In this document: piece by piece, positions 35,024-42,928 of the stretch | How positions within the stretch are numbered: position 1 is the first letter of the stretch | Layout of the letters: every line of letters starts with the position of its first letter | Assembly (NCBI RefSeq): GCF_014903745.1 | Contig: NZ_JACVXA010000006.1 | Location: forward strand, 60,127-124,126 | DNA length: 64,000 bases | Direction of reading: 5' to 3' | From: Mangrovicoccus algicola | GTDB taxonomy: Bacteria > Pseudomonadota > Alphaproteobacteria > Rhodobacterales > Rhodobacteraceae | Translations under genes and position numbers: made by a program | The notes under the pieces: generated by a model | Seen by the model: the letters and a program-made list of their open reading frames with translations, nothing else | Told to the model about the DNA's origin: nothing | The model's database searches: none

Positions 35024-36961
35024 ATGACAGAAACTTCTGCACACACACACACGCCCTTCGATCTGGCTGCGGCCTCGGTGGAGATTTCTTCTTCGGGGAT
35101 TGGGGGCACAGGGGCGCAGCCCCATCGGGACGCCGGGACGGCGGCACCTGAAGCACTTGCGCGCGTCCGCCAGGGCGATAGCCCTAGCGGCTCTAATGCT
35201 CTGTCTGCCCTCAACGTCGCGGCGCGGCGGCTGGCACCGGATCAAGGCTTTGAAAGGGCCGAAGGCCCCCATGGGGTCCGTTCTGTAATAACGGACCCCT
35301 TTTTGCGGCAGCAGCCAGCCGCAGGCTCTGCCGCAAAAAGTGCAAATGCCCAAGAAAGTTCTGCGGAGCAAGGACTTGATGGGCATGCGCGTCCGAACAC
35401 GAAAGAAGAAAGCCAGCTTGAACAAGCCTCTCAAACCGAAGACAGCCCCCCCTCCGACGGCGGCGGTGCCGCAAAAGGGGGTGCGGAGTCGGATGCTCCC
35501 ACGCTGGCCGATGCCCCCAAAAGGAGCGCACCAGGGCGCAAGTCTCGGGCGAAGAAAACGACCGATCGTATGGAGGCGTTCGCAGCGCGGTTCTTCTTCG
35601 ACTATCTGAGCGTGACGGTTGCGAACGAGATCAACGGAACCGGCGAGAAGCCTGGCTTGACTGAGGCCCCCACCAATCAGGAAGGCTTCAACAAACTAGC
35701 GCGCGGTCCAGTGCTTCGTCCAGAATGGGCTGCGGCGGAGGTGCATGAGGGCAAGGCCCTCAATTCGCTGCTTCGGTTCGTGGTCACTTCTGGCCTCTAC
35801 AAACGTGCGGAGGGGGAGGGGCGCCAGGGCTACAAGCTCGGGTTTCAATTCGGAGCACACCCGACACAGGGCAAGCCCTATGTCACGGTTCGGGGCGGTC
35901 ACGCCCGAAACATGCCGAGTATGGAGATCAGCGGAGGCAATGGCGAGTGCGCCCGGATCGCGCCGTTGGTCCGCAAGCACCTCGGCCCGCAGCTTGTGAG
36001 CCGCGCGGATGTGAGCATTGATATTGACCAGCCGGGCTTGTTCGAGAAACTTCATGACTACATGATTGCGCGCAGCCCTGACCTGAAGGTGCATCCGCCG
36101 GAAGTCGAGGGCGACAAGGAAGGCGGCAGGACGCTGTACTGGTTGCGATATCTTGGTCTCAAGCGTAATGGCCGCAAGCGGTATCGCAAGCGCGGAGTCT
36201 GGCTCAGGGTCTACCAGAAGGACAAGGAGCGGTTGGCCCGGGAAATGATCGCGCCCGAAGATGTGCGCCCTCATCTGGTGCGGATCGAATTTGTGTTTAT
36301 CCAAGACGAACGCAAGGGCAAGACGCGGCTGGCGCTCATGACTCCACAAGAGATGATCGCTGATCATCAACGTTCGCGCGAGATGGTCGAGTGGCTGGCC
36401 ATTGAATGCGAGGGACTGGCCAAGGAGGAAGCGGTGATGGGGTTGACCAAGGTGTCTGCGCCCGCATGCGACAAGACGGCGGAGGAGCGCGCAATCACGG
36501 GCATCGGCCAATACAAAGCTACGTTCATTGATGCCGCCATCGAGCGGATTGTGGACCGCGATTTCGGCAGCGACTGGTCGGCGGCTGAGGTTGCACCGCG
36601 TGACGTGCGCAAGGAAGTAGCGCGACTGGTGTTGCGAGAGCTCGCGTTCACGGGGGCGGTTGAGAACAGGGTCCTCTGGCACGGCTTGGACCAGATTCGT
36701 ACCGATGCCGGAAAAGCGGAGAGGTTGCGTGACCAAATGAATAGCTTCCTCAGCCGCCAGAAGGTGGCTCACGAGGCGGCAAGCAAGCAGATGGCTGCGG
36801 CGTATGCAGTCGCGTCTGATGGTGACCATCGGCAGCTGAATGAGCTGCGATCCGAGATCGTCTGGGACCATGCGGTCCTGTCGGCACGTCGTGGAGAGAT
36901 GCCGCCGACGTTGGCCGCACTCGACCGCGCCATGGAAAGGACGCTGAGAGGTCTAATTTAG
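35024..36961 (+). CDS. Rep_trans-type replication initiation protein
   Basis: A 645-residue protein whose core, from about residue 185 on, looks like a rolling-circle initiator of the Rep_trans/phage initiation-factor group: FFFDYLSVTVANEI, YVTVRGGHARNMPSMEISGG, LVSRADVSIDIDQPGLFEKL and the basic RKRYRKRGVWLRVYQKDKE, and a likely catalytic tyrosine in GRTLYWLRYLG or WLRVYQK. The first ~180 residues are low-complexity and Pro/Ala/Ser-rich, and the DNA there contains strong inverted repeats. The true start could therefore be as late as the ATG near 35570. The ATG at 35024 is the first reasonable start. Function is inferred. Confidence 0.65.
   Translation: MTETSAHTHTPFDLAAASVEISSSGIGGTGAQPHRDAGTAAPEALARVRQGDSPSGSNALSALNVAARRLAPDQGFERAEGPHGVRSVITDPFLRQQPAAGSAAKSANAQESSAEQGLDGHARPNTKEESQLEQASQTEDSPPSDGGGAAKGGAESDAPTLADAPKRSAPGRKSRAKKTTDRMEAFAARFFFDYLSVTVANEINGTGEKPGLTEAPTNQEGFNKLARGPVLRPEWAAAEVHEGKALNSLLRFVVTSGLYKRAEGEGRQGYKLGFQFGAHPTQGKPYVTVRGGHARNMPSMEISGGNGECARIAPLVRKHLGPQLVSRADVSIDIDQPGLFEKLHDYMIARSPDLKVHPPEVEGDKEGGRTLYWLRYLGLKRNGRKRYRKRGVWLRVYQKDKERLAREMIAPEDVRPHLVRIEFVFIQDERKGKTRLALMTPQEMIADHQRSREMVEWLAIECEGLAKEEAVMGLTKVSAPACDKTAEERAITGIGQYKATFIDAAIERIVDRDFGSDWSAAEVAPRDVRKEVARLVLRELAFTGAVENRVLWHGLDQIRTDAGKAERLRDQMNSFLSRQKVAHEAASKQMAAAYAVASDGDHRQLNELRSEIVWDHAVLSARRGEMPPTLAALDRAMERTLRGLI
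35273..35304 (+). repeat. Terminator-like hairpin inside rep 5' region
   Basis: GGGGTCCGTT / AACGGACCCC perfect 10-bp stem with a 7-base loop, followed at once by five T residues. In any other place this would be called an intrinsic terminator. Confidence 0.8.
35299..35340. repeat. 13-bp perfect inverted repeat inside rep 5' region
   Basis: CTTTTTGCGGCAG (35299-35311) and CTGCCGCAAAAAG (35328-35340) with a 16-base GC-rich spacer. It shares its first bases with the end of the preceding hairpin, so the two structures are mutually linked. Confidence 0.8.
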
Positions 36962-36991
36962 CTAGGAAGGAGTGAATGATCTTGCTGCTTC

Positions 36992-37034
36992 AGCTCGCTA
37001 TCGAGACCTTCTTCGGGTGTCTCGATAGCGAGCT
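36992..37034. terminator. 15-bp perfect hairpin after rep
   Basis: AGCTCGCTATCGAGA and TCTCGATAGCGAGCT form a perfect 15-bp stem around a 13-base loop, 31 bp after the rep stop. It lies between two convergent transcripts (rep and the 42-residue protein). No T-run follows, so it could be a terminator or a single-strand origin. Confidence 0.5.
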
Positions 37035-37076
37035 CGCGAAGTGGCTATCGCAAAGATCGTATTGCCAGACGAGAAC

Positions 37077-37205
37077 CTACTTCTTGCCGCCAGAAGGACG
37101 TGTCGGCGTGGGCGGCGGCGGGCGTGAAGTTACCTGTGAGGATGCAACATTCTGTCCGCCCTTCTGAATGCTGCCATCATTGATTATGATTTTCTTCTCG
37201 GACAT
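37077..37205 (-). CDS. 42-residue proline-rich protein overlapping DUF6338 gene
   Basis: A small open frame on the minus strand starting MSEKKIIINDGSIQKGGQN and ending in a PPPPTPTRPSGGKK tail. It overlaps the last 29 bp of the upstream membrane-protein gene in another frame. No membrane segment is visible; it is basic and flexible. Support comes from the overlap arrangement and the ordered composition (charged start, glycine/polyproline tail), which is unlike a random frame. Role unknown. Confidence 0.55.
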   Translation of the reverse strand: MSEKKIIINDGSIQKGGQNVASSQVTSRPPPPTPTRPSGGKK

Positions 37206-37830
37206 CGCTGTAGCCTTCTTCTCTGTAGGGAAATTCTAACCAAATATTGTTCTTGGGGCGTGAAACATAAAGGAACGGGGGGCGGGATATTTCAGTCCCT
37301 TCCTCATCATACACGATCACCCCGGCGAGCAAAAGTTCGCGAAAATCTTCAGTCTCGGAGTAAGTGTTGACCCAGCCTGCAAAAATGAAGCCGTTGTCAA
37401 GATCGCGAACGTGGACATACTCAACGTTCGCCTGATCAGAGTTGAGCGTGTAGCTCCAAACATCTTCGTCACCGTAGCGACGAGTTGCGCCAATTTTGTG
37501 AAGGAACTTCACCAGAAGGCGAAACTTAACAATCCACAGCCAGATAACCGAAAGCACAAAGGCCAGCGGAATGGACCATGCGATTTCATCTTTCAACTGA
37601 AAGAAGTCGACCTTTTCAGGATTGTTGGCCAAGTCTTGATATCCAAAGGGTTTTCCGAACGCAGTATAAATCAGGAAGAGCGTGGCGTAGGTCGCCATGC
37701 CGAACATAAATGCCCTAATTAAAAGCGTGGTCTGCTGAGGCTTGAGCCCCGCGCCATACTTGGCGTCAATGTTTGCCCAGATGATACCGGGCATGAAAAT
37801 TAGCGCCAACTGCGCTAGAGCAAAATCCAC
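37177..37830 (-). CDS. Membrane protein, probably DUF6338 family
   Basis: A 217-residue protein with an N-terminal membrane anchor (FALAQLALIFMPGIIWANI), a second hydrophobic stretch (IRAFMFGMATYATLFLIYTAF) and a third (IPLAFVLSVIWLWIVKF). A soluble C-terminal domain with GFIFAGWVNTYSETEDFREL and GVIVYDEEG follows. The arrangement resembles DUF6338 proteins, often found in accessory regions. The start has a GAGAGG ribosome site. It is AT-richer than the chromosome. The function is unknown; a defence or stress role is only a guess from its location. Confidence 0.7.
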   Translation of the reverse strand: MDFALAQLALIFMPGIIWANIDAKYGAGLKPQQTTLLIRAFMFGMATYATLFLIYTAFGKPFGYQDLANNPEKVDFFQLKDEIAWSIPLAFVLSVIWLWIVKFRLLVKFLHKIGATRRYGDEDVWSYTLNSDQANVEYVHVRDLDNGFIFAGWVNTYSETEDFRELLLAGVIVYDEEGTEISRPPFLYVSRPKNNIWLEFPYREEGYSDVREENHNQ

Positions 37831-37905
37831 TGATGCCTCTCAAACTACTTATGTCGAAGACGGTAACCCGGGCGCCTTTCATTGTCACGTCACAGTAGGA
37901 AGCAT

Positions 37906-38448
37906 TTACTCGGGCATGCGCAGGATCCCGGCGAGGGCTTGAGAGCCGCTGATCGCCATGGCGTCGGCCTCCGGCGCGGTGACAATCTCCGACAGGCGGC
38001 GCACGATCTGACGTGCGGTGCTGGCGATGCGCTCCGGGGTGCGGCTTGCGATGCCGTCAAGCTCCCCGATCGTAATGCCGATCCCATAGCCGTCTGCATG
38101 CACGATCCAAGACGCCGCGCGGATCAGGGCCAGCTTGTCGAGTTCGCCCCACGCGGCGCTTGCGGCGCTCGCCTGATCGCTCCTGAGCCTCTCCGGGATG
38201 TTGATCGCCGGGGATAGCGGCTTGCGCTGCGCGTTTAGTACTGCAAGCTCGCAATGCCGCTCGGACTCGCGGAACGGCTGCGCGATGATCTCACGCCGCA
38301 GGTGCTCAAGCGCGTCCGCGTTGTGGCGGCTGTCCTGCTCGGGCTGCTCGCCGGCCGAGGCGCTGGAATGGTTGATGACGGGCGACGGCTCGTCGTTATG
38401 TGTGATGATCGCGCCGAATGGATCGGCGGGGTTGGTCTGGTCGTTCAT
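37906..38448 (-). CDS. Hypothetical protein of mobilization cluster
   Basis: A 180-residue protein starting MNDQTNPADPFGAIITHND, 13 bp after the relaxase stop on the same strand. It is largely polar with helical segments (ADALEHLRREIIAQPFRESE, WGELDKLALIRAASWIVHAD). No motif is recognised. The ATG at 38448 is preferred to an upstream in-frame start inside the relaxase gene because an AAGG site precedes it. Position suggests an accessory mobilization or partition role. Confidence 0.7.
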   Translation of the reverse strand: MNDQTNPADPFGAIITHNDEPSPVINHSSASAGEQPEQDSRHNADALEHLRREIIAQPFRESERHCELAVLNAQRKPLSPAINIPERLRSDQASAASAAWGELDKLALIRAASWIVHADGYGIGITIGELDGIASRTPERIASTARQIVRRLSEIVTAPEADAMAISGSQALAGILRMPE

Positions 38449-38461
38449 GACGCTTCCTTTC

Positions 38462-39454
38462 TCACATGCCCGGGCCGTGCAGGCCTGGGCGCTTCTTCTT
38501 CCGTGACCCGGCCCGCCGGGTCGCTCCGATAAGCCTGCCGCGTGGGGCGGCGGTCTTGGTGATGGCTCCGACAATCTCGCTGGTGATCTCGGCACCGATC
38601 CTCGCCACGTCTTTCATTTGCTGACCCGCCTTCGGCTTCTTGCGGCGCTTGCCGTGAGGTTTGGCCAAGGTGAGGGCCTTGCCCGTCGCCCTAGCCGAAA
38701 CCGGTTTGCCGGTTTGTTCGGGGCCAAGGCGCGAGCGGAGGCGGGCGAGAGTCGCACTGCGGCCAACCCGCCCGGCTGCGATGCGCTGCCCGCCCGGCCC
38801 GATCAAGACGGCCCCGGCGGGCCGGTTGCACTGCTTGACGGTCTCAAGCCGCCACCCGTCACGCTTGAGGCCGCGCCGCAAGTCCCCCCAATTTTGGGAG
38901 GTCAAGAGCGTCTGCTTAACGCTCTCTGGTACCCGGTGCTGCCGGGGGTCGATGCTACCGCGTGGCCCCTTCATGCGCTCACCAGAGAGCGGAGAGGGGG
39001 CATGTCGGCCCGGCGTGACGGTGAGGCCGCGCCGGGTCTCGATGTCGCGCAATGCGGCCTTAGCGCGGGCGTAGCTGTTGCTGTCGCTGACCGCCTTGCC
39101 GTCCGGGCCGACTCGATTTGCCACGATATGCATGTGGTGATGCTCGCGGTCGCGATGCCGGACAATCATCGCTTGATTGCGCTCAAGCCCGAGGCGGCGC
39201 AACACCTCGGCGGCATCGTCGCACATCTGCGCGTTGCCCGGCTCGCCGTCCGCCGGGTCATAGCTGACGGTGATGTGCATGACCGGGCTTTGCGTTCGCC
39301 GGGAGACGCTAGCGGCAACCTGCATCTCCGATGCTGCCGCCTCCGGGGCGTCGGACGCGAGGTTGCGCATATCCAGCACCTCGCCCCGCCCGCCATCCGT
39401 GAGGTAGCGGGCGAGGCCGCCGAAGTCCTTGCCTTTGACGATCTTCGCGATCAT
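38462..39454 (-). CDS. Relaxase/mobilization nuclease
   Basis: DNA strand-transferase of 330 residues that would nick the element's oriT and pilot it into a recipient. The N-terminus MIAKIVKGKDFGGLARYLTD and the metal-binding histidine triad in HRDREHHHMHIVANRV are the MobA/VirD2-domain hallmarks. The Tyr nucleophile is probably in the FGGLARYLTD region. The C-terminal third is very basic (KPHGKRRKKPKAG), as expected for DNA binding. It overlaps the small upstream gene by 4 bp and follows mobC. Confidence 0.88.
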   Translation of the reverse strand: MIAKIVKGKDFGGLARYLTDGGRGEVLDMRNLASDAPEAAASEMQVAASVSRRTQSPVMHITVSYDPADGEPGNAQMCDDAAEVLRRLGLERNQAMIVRHRDREHHHMHIVANRVGPDGKAVSDSNSYARAKAALRDIETRRGLTVTPGRHAPSPLSGERMKGPRGSIDPRQHRVPESVKQTLLTSQNWGDLRRGLKRDGWRLETVKQCNRPAGAVLIGPGGQRIAAGRVGRSATLARLRSRLGPEQTGKPVSARATGKALTLAKPHGKRRKKPKAGQQMKDVARIGAEITSEIVGAITKTAAPRGRLIGATRRAGSRKKKRPGLHGPGM

Positions 39455-39762
39455 GGCACCAGCGCGGCGCTAACGCTGCTGGGCAAGACCACTTGCGGGA
39501 TGATCTCGCCGCCAAGTTCGACCACAGACAGCATAAAATCCATCCGGTCCTTCATCGTGGCGAAGGTCACGCACACCTGCTGTTCCTGCCCGCTCATCTG
39601 GGCAACGGCGGGCCGAGTCTCCTGAGCGTGGTCCCGGAGGTTGCGGACGGCGGTGCTACTGAAATGCGCGACCATGACTTCGTCCGTATCATGATAGTGA
39701 GAGCTAGCAATTTGCGCGATGTGATGCGGATCGGCGGTGACCCAGTATTCAATGGTGTGCAT
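39451..39762 (-). CDS. Small hypothetical protein in mobilization operon
   Basis: A 103-residue protein (MHTIEYWVTADPHHIAQIAS...) directly upstream of and overlapping the relaxase gene by 4 bp. It contains MVAHFSSTAVRNLRDHAQE and ends in a hydrophobic VVLPSSVSAALVP tail. There is no recognised domain. It probably belongs to the relaxosome operon. Confidence 0.7.
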   Translation of the reverse strand: MHTIEYWVTADPHHIAQIASSHYHDTDEVMVAHFSSTAVRNLRDHAQETRPAVAQMSGQEQQVCVTFATMKDRMDFMLSVVELGGEIIPQVVLPSSVSAALVP

Positions 39763-39764
39763 GG

Positions 39765-39926
39765 TCAATCCTCCTGATGGGTATGGCGGGCGGCACGGCG
39801 GGCGCGGTAGCTCCGGCCCGCCCATGCGGCGACGTGAACCATGGCGGCAATGATGCTCATCATCAGCATGACAGCAGCACCGCCACCGACGGCGGATGCG
39901 GTGCGGACTCGGCTTCGGTCATTCAT
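39765..39926 (-). CDS. 53-residue single-pass membrane protein
   Basis: A short frame MNDRSRVRTASAVGGGAAVM with a hydrophobic helix (VMLMMSIIAAMVHVAAWA, residues ~19-36) and a basic C-terminal tail. The start overlaps the mobC stop (ATGA), and the stop is 2 bp before the next gene, with an AGGAGGATT ribosome site for that gene inside it. The overlaps support it being a true operon member. Confidence 0.65.
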   Translation of the reverse strand: MNDRSRVRTASAVGGGAAVMLMMSIIAAMVHVAAWAGRSYRARRAARHTHQED

Positions 39927-40243
39927 GCGGAAGCTCCTTCCCTGATTGTTGCGACTGCCTCCGACACCTGCGCAACGGCATGGGAAAGCTGCCGCTCATG
40001 GGCGGCGTCGAGGCGTCCCGACTTGTTCGCCGCCTTGGCGATCTGGTTGAGATTGTTGCCCACGCGATTGAGGGCGGCCACGGCCTCCGCCTCGATGTCA
40101 AATCGCTTGGCGGGCATCGGATAGCCGAGTGCCGCGAAGCGGCAGAATGTGGCGGCGCACAGGCCAGCGGCTTTTGCGCGGCGCACGATTTCGGACCTTT
40201 CGGCGTCGTGCAATTGCAGCTCAAGACGTTTCATCCTTTTCAT
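39923..40243 (-). CDS. mobC: MobC-type relaxosome accessory protein
   Basis: A 106-residue protein with an N-terminal ribbon-helix-helix-like region (KRLELQLHDAERSEIVRRAKAAG) and the MobC motif ALNRVGNNLNQIAKAAN. MobC proteins help the relaxase open oriT. First gene of the five-gene mobilization operon. The ATG at 40243 is chosen; one at 40261 and one at 40234 are possible. Confidence 0.82.
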   Translation of the reverse strand: MKRMKRLELQLHDAERSEIVRRAKAAGLCAATFCRFAALGYPMPAKRFDIEAEAVAALNRVGNNLNQIAKAANKSGRLDAAHERQLSHAVAQVSEAVATIREGASA

Positions 40244-40363
40244 ATTTTTTTCCCGGAGCACGTAGTTGCGACCAATATCCGGGATAACCCGGAAAGCAGT
40301 TTTCCACGTATTTAAGACGTCGAAAACATTGCTTGCTTCTGTCCTTATATAGCATGAGGTGCT
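40244..40363. promoter_or_regulatory. Candidate oriT and divergent promoter region
   Basis: The only sizeable non-coding stretch beside mobC. It contains CCGGG-ATAA-CCCGG (40279-40292) and ATAGCA...TGCTAT (40349-40365) inverted repeats and AT-rich stretches. Mobilization oriT sites normally lie right upstream of mobC. It also has to contain the promoters for mobC and the divergent metallopeptidase-like gene. Confidence 0.45.
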
Positions 40364-41008
40364 ATGATACCATATCCTTTACCCGGAATGGAAAGTGGAA
40401 TGATGCAATCGAGAGAATGGAGGAAGCTGGTTCGTAAGGTCGTCTTCTGGCACTTGGCCGCCTGGCCCGTGATTTACCTAGCGTGTCCAAAGGTGCTGCA
40501 GGGGAATCTTGGAGCCTATGCGAAAGGCAAGCTCTGGCTGGCCGAAGAACTTGAGGGGACAAATGACGCGCGAATGGCTGAGGTCCTGCACCACGAACTC
40601 TTTCACGGCAAGCTGGATGCATTCCGATATCAGGGGCGAGCAGTGGCGGGCATGTCGGTCGCGACCGCAATGCAGTACGCTGGCGAACTTGCTCCCAACT
40701 TGTATCGCGATGATTGGCGCGCCGACCTCCTGGAACATTATCGCACGCAGGTTCCGGAGGACTTCCTGGAAGAGTGCCTGGTGCGCCTCTGCTGTGATGT
40801 TCGCGCTGGGGAGGCGCTTGCGCTCCCAGATGATTTGTCTAGGTTTTGCCGCGCCATGTGTGTGCCACTCGGGGCGCGTTGGGCATTCGCGGGCGCCTTA
40901 CCCTTCGCCGCGCCGAGCCTCTTGTTCGGCGTTCAGCGCCGGCCCTCGTGGAAGCCCCTTCCTGGTGAACCGGTCGCACCTGCTCCCGTCCTCCAGCAAA
41001 ACTCATAG
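40364..41008 (+). CDS. Protein with HExxH-type zinc peptidase motif
   Basis: A 214-residue protein with a hydrophobic N-terminal stretch (VVFWHLAAWPVIYLACP) and the sequence MAEVLHHELFHGKLDAFRYQ, which contains an H-E-x-x-H zinc-binding motif (HELFH). A glutamate-rich EECLVRLCCDVRAGE downstream could give the third ligand. The C-terminal part has a second hydrophobic segment (WAFAGALPFAAPSLLFG). I do not recognise a named family. It sits between the mobilization genes and the restriction system. Peptidase activity is inferred only from the motif. Confidence 0.6.
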   Translation: MIPYPLPGMESGMMQSREWRKLVRKVVFWHLAAWPVIYLACPKVLQGNLGAYAKGKLWLAEELEGTNDARMAEVLHHELFHGKLDAFRYQGRAVAGMSVATAMQYAGELAPNLYRDDWRADLLEHYRTQVPEDFLEECLVRLCCDVRAGEALALPDDLSRFCRAMCVPLGARWAFAGALPFAAPSLLFGVQRRPSWKPLPGEPVAPAPVLQQNS

Positions 41009-41095
41009 CTGGTAACGAACCGGGCTGGCAAAGTCTTGGTGGGACCGATAGCTTGCCGCAAAACACTAGACTAAGTAGGCAGTGCGGAGTGCATC

Positions 41096-42925
41096 ATGAC
41101 CGAGCTTTATTTCAAGGGCAAAGAATTTGTTTACAACCACCATTTGACGGTGCCGCATCGCCCGTTGGAAATGCACGCTGACAAAGGAATTGGCGATCCG
41201 CGCCTGGATGGAAACCTGATCCTGCAAGGTGATAACCTGCATGCCCTGAAAGCTCTCCTGCCGATTTACGCTGGGAAAGTAGACTGCATCTTTATCGACC
41301 CGCCTTATAATACCGGGCATGAGGGTTGGGCCTATAGCGATAATGTAAATGCACCGATGATAAAGGAGTGGCTGGAAAGCAATCCCATCGGAATTGATGA
41401 CGGACTTCGTCATGACAAATGGTGCGCGATGATGTGGCCTAGATTGCGCCTCTTGTGGGAGTTGTTGTCGGAGACTGGCAGCATTTGGATCACCATAAGC
41501 GATATCGAAATGCATCGCATGCGCAACATTATGGACGAGATTTTTGGTAAGGCAAATTTCATAGCGACTGTCGCATGGCAAAAAAAGCAGTCGCCTCAAT
41601 CTGATGCAATCAATATTTCCGACATGCACGACTATGTAGTAGTTTATGCGAAGCGCGCCAAAGAAGATAAGAAAGACACCAGTGGGTGGCAAAGGCGGCT
41701 CATAGCTATGTCTGATGGGCAATCCGCGAATTATGGCAACCAAGATCAAGATGAGCGAGGCCCCTGGACCGATTCAGACTACACTTGCAACAAAACCGCC
41801 GATGAACGCCCCAATCTATTCTATCCTATTATCAATCCCAATAATGGTGAAGAGGTGTGGCCTTCTCGGACGCGAGTCTGGGCCTTTGAAGAAAAGACAC
41901 ACAAGCAGAACGAAAAGGAAAAGCTAATTTGGTGGCCTCCCACCAGAAGCAAACCGCGGATAAAGACTTTTTTGAAAGAAGGTGAAGAGACGGGATCCGT
42001 CCCTGGGACATGGTGGCCGCGTAATCTTGCTGGAGACAATCAAGAATCCAAGCGAGAGCTAATTGATATTTTCGGTCATGTGCCGTTCAATTTTCAAACA
42101 CCAAAGCCTACGAGGCTGATTAAAAAGATCCTAGAGGTGGCGACGGCAAAAGACTCTCTCATCCTAGATAGCTTCTCTGGATCGGGAACCACGGCCCAAG
42201 CAGTCTTGGAGGCGAACAAGATCGACGGAGGTGAACGTCGTTTCATTCTGGTGGAGATGGAAGAGTACGCCGACAAGCTCACAGCCGAGCGAGTTCGCCG
42301 TGTGATGGCTGGATACGATTTCAAAGGCACTCAAAGCACGGAATTGCTGCGAGAAAAGCTCAACTGGAAGAAGCTTCAGAACTTCCAGAAAATCGAAGAG
42401 CAGGTTGAGAAGATCGAAAACCTGCACCGTCATGAGTACGATAAGGTCAAAAAAACCGTCAAAGACGGTGAGTTGATTGTGACCGGCGAGAAGAAGGTTG
42501 ATCAACGGGCCGAAGGCTTGGGTGGCGAGTTCACATATTGCACGCTCGGCGCACCTATCGAGATGGATAAGATCCTGACCGGTGAGACCCTTCCGCCCTT
42601 CGTTGATCTGGCGACGGTTCTCTTCCACACCGCCACCAACCTGCCTGGTGATCCTGCCAAGGTGGATGCTGAGAAGTTCTTCATGGGTGAGGCCAACGGC
42701 CAGATGCTTTGGCTGGTCTACAAGCCCGAGCTGGATTGGCTCAAGACGCCGGACGCGGCCTTGTCGCTGTCCTTTGCCCGCAAGATCGCCGAAGAGCACC
42801 CGAAGGCGCGGCACCTGGTCTTTGCGCCCGCCAACCACACCAACCCCAAGATGCTCGCGAAGGAAGGGCTAAAGGTCGAATTCGCGCCGCTGCCCTACGC
42901 CCTGTATCGCGTCGAGAAGGCATAA
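41096..42925 (+). CDS. Type III restriction-modification methyltransferase (Mod)
   Basis: Beta-class adenine-N6 DNA methyltransferase of 609 residues. The catalytic motif IV is IDPPYNTGHEGWAYSDN and comes before the AdoMet-binding motif I LDSFSGSGTTAQAVLEANK, the order of beta-class enzymes. The central variable part (about residues 160-300) is the target-recognition region and differs in composition. A coiled segment near residues 425-470 probably contacts Res. It is 3 bp upstream of the Res gene. Specificity cannot be read from sequence. Confidence 0.93.
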   Translation: MTELYFKGKEFVYNHHLTVPHRPLEMHADKGIGDPRLDGNLILQGDNLHALKALLPIYAGKVDCIFIDPPYNTGHEGWAYSDNVNAPMIKEWLESNPIGIDDGLRHDKWCAMMWPRLRLLWELLSETGSIWITISDIEMHRMRNIMDEIFGKANFIATVAWQKKQSPQSDAINISDMHDYVVVYAKRAKEDKKDTSGWQRRLIAMSDGQSANYGNQDQDERGPWTDSDYTCNKTADERPNLFYPIINPNNGEEVWPSRTRVWAFEEKTHKQNEKEKLIWWPPTRSKPRIKTFLKEGEETGSVPGTWWPRNLAGDNQESKRELIDIFGHVPFNFQTPKPTRLIKKILEVATAKDSLILDSFSGSGTTAQAVLEANKIDGGERRFILVEMEEYADKLTAERVRRVMAGYDFKGTQSTELLREKLNWKKLQNFQKIEEQVEKIENLHRHEYDKVKKTVKDGELIVTGEKKVDQRAEGLGGEFTYCTLGAPIEMDKILTGETLPPFVDLATVLFHTATNLPGDPAKVDAEKFFMGEANGQMLWLVYKPELDWLKTPDAALSLSFARKIAEEHPKARHLVFAPANHTNPKMLAKEGLKVEFAPLPYALYRVEKA

Positions 42926-42928
42926 GGC

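Noticed and set aside
36976..37167. 63-residue plus-strand frame after rep with a nearby AGGAAGGAG
   Set aside because: The spacing from the purine-rich site to ATG is too short, the frame runs through a perfect hairpin, and it opposes the better-supported 42-residue frame.
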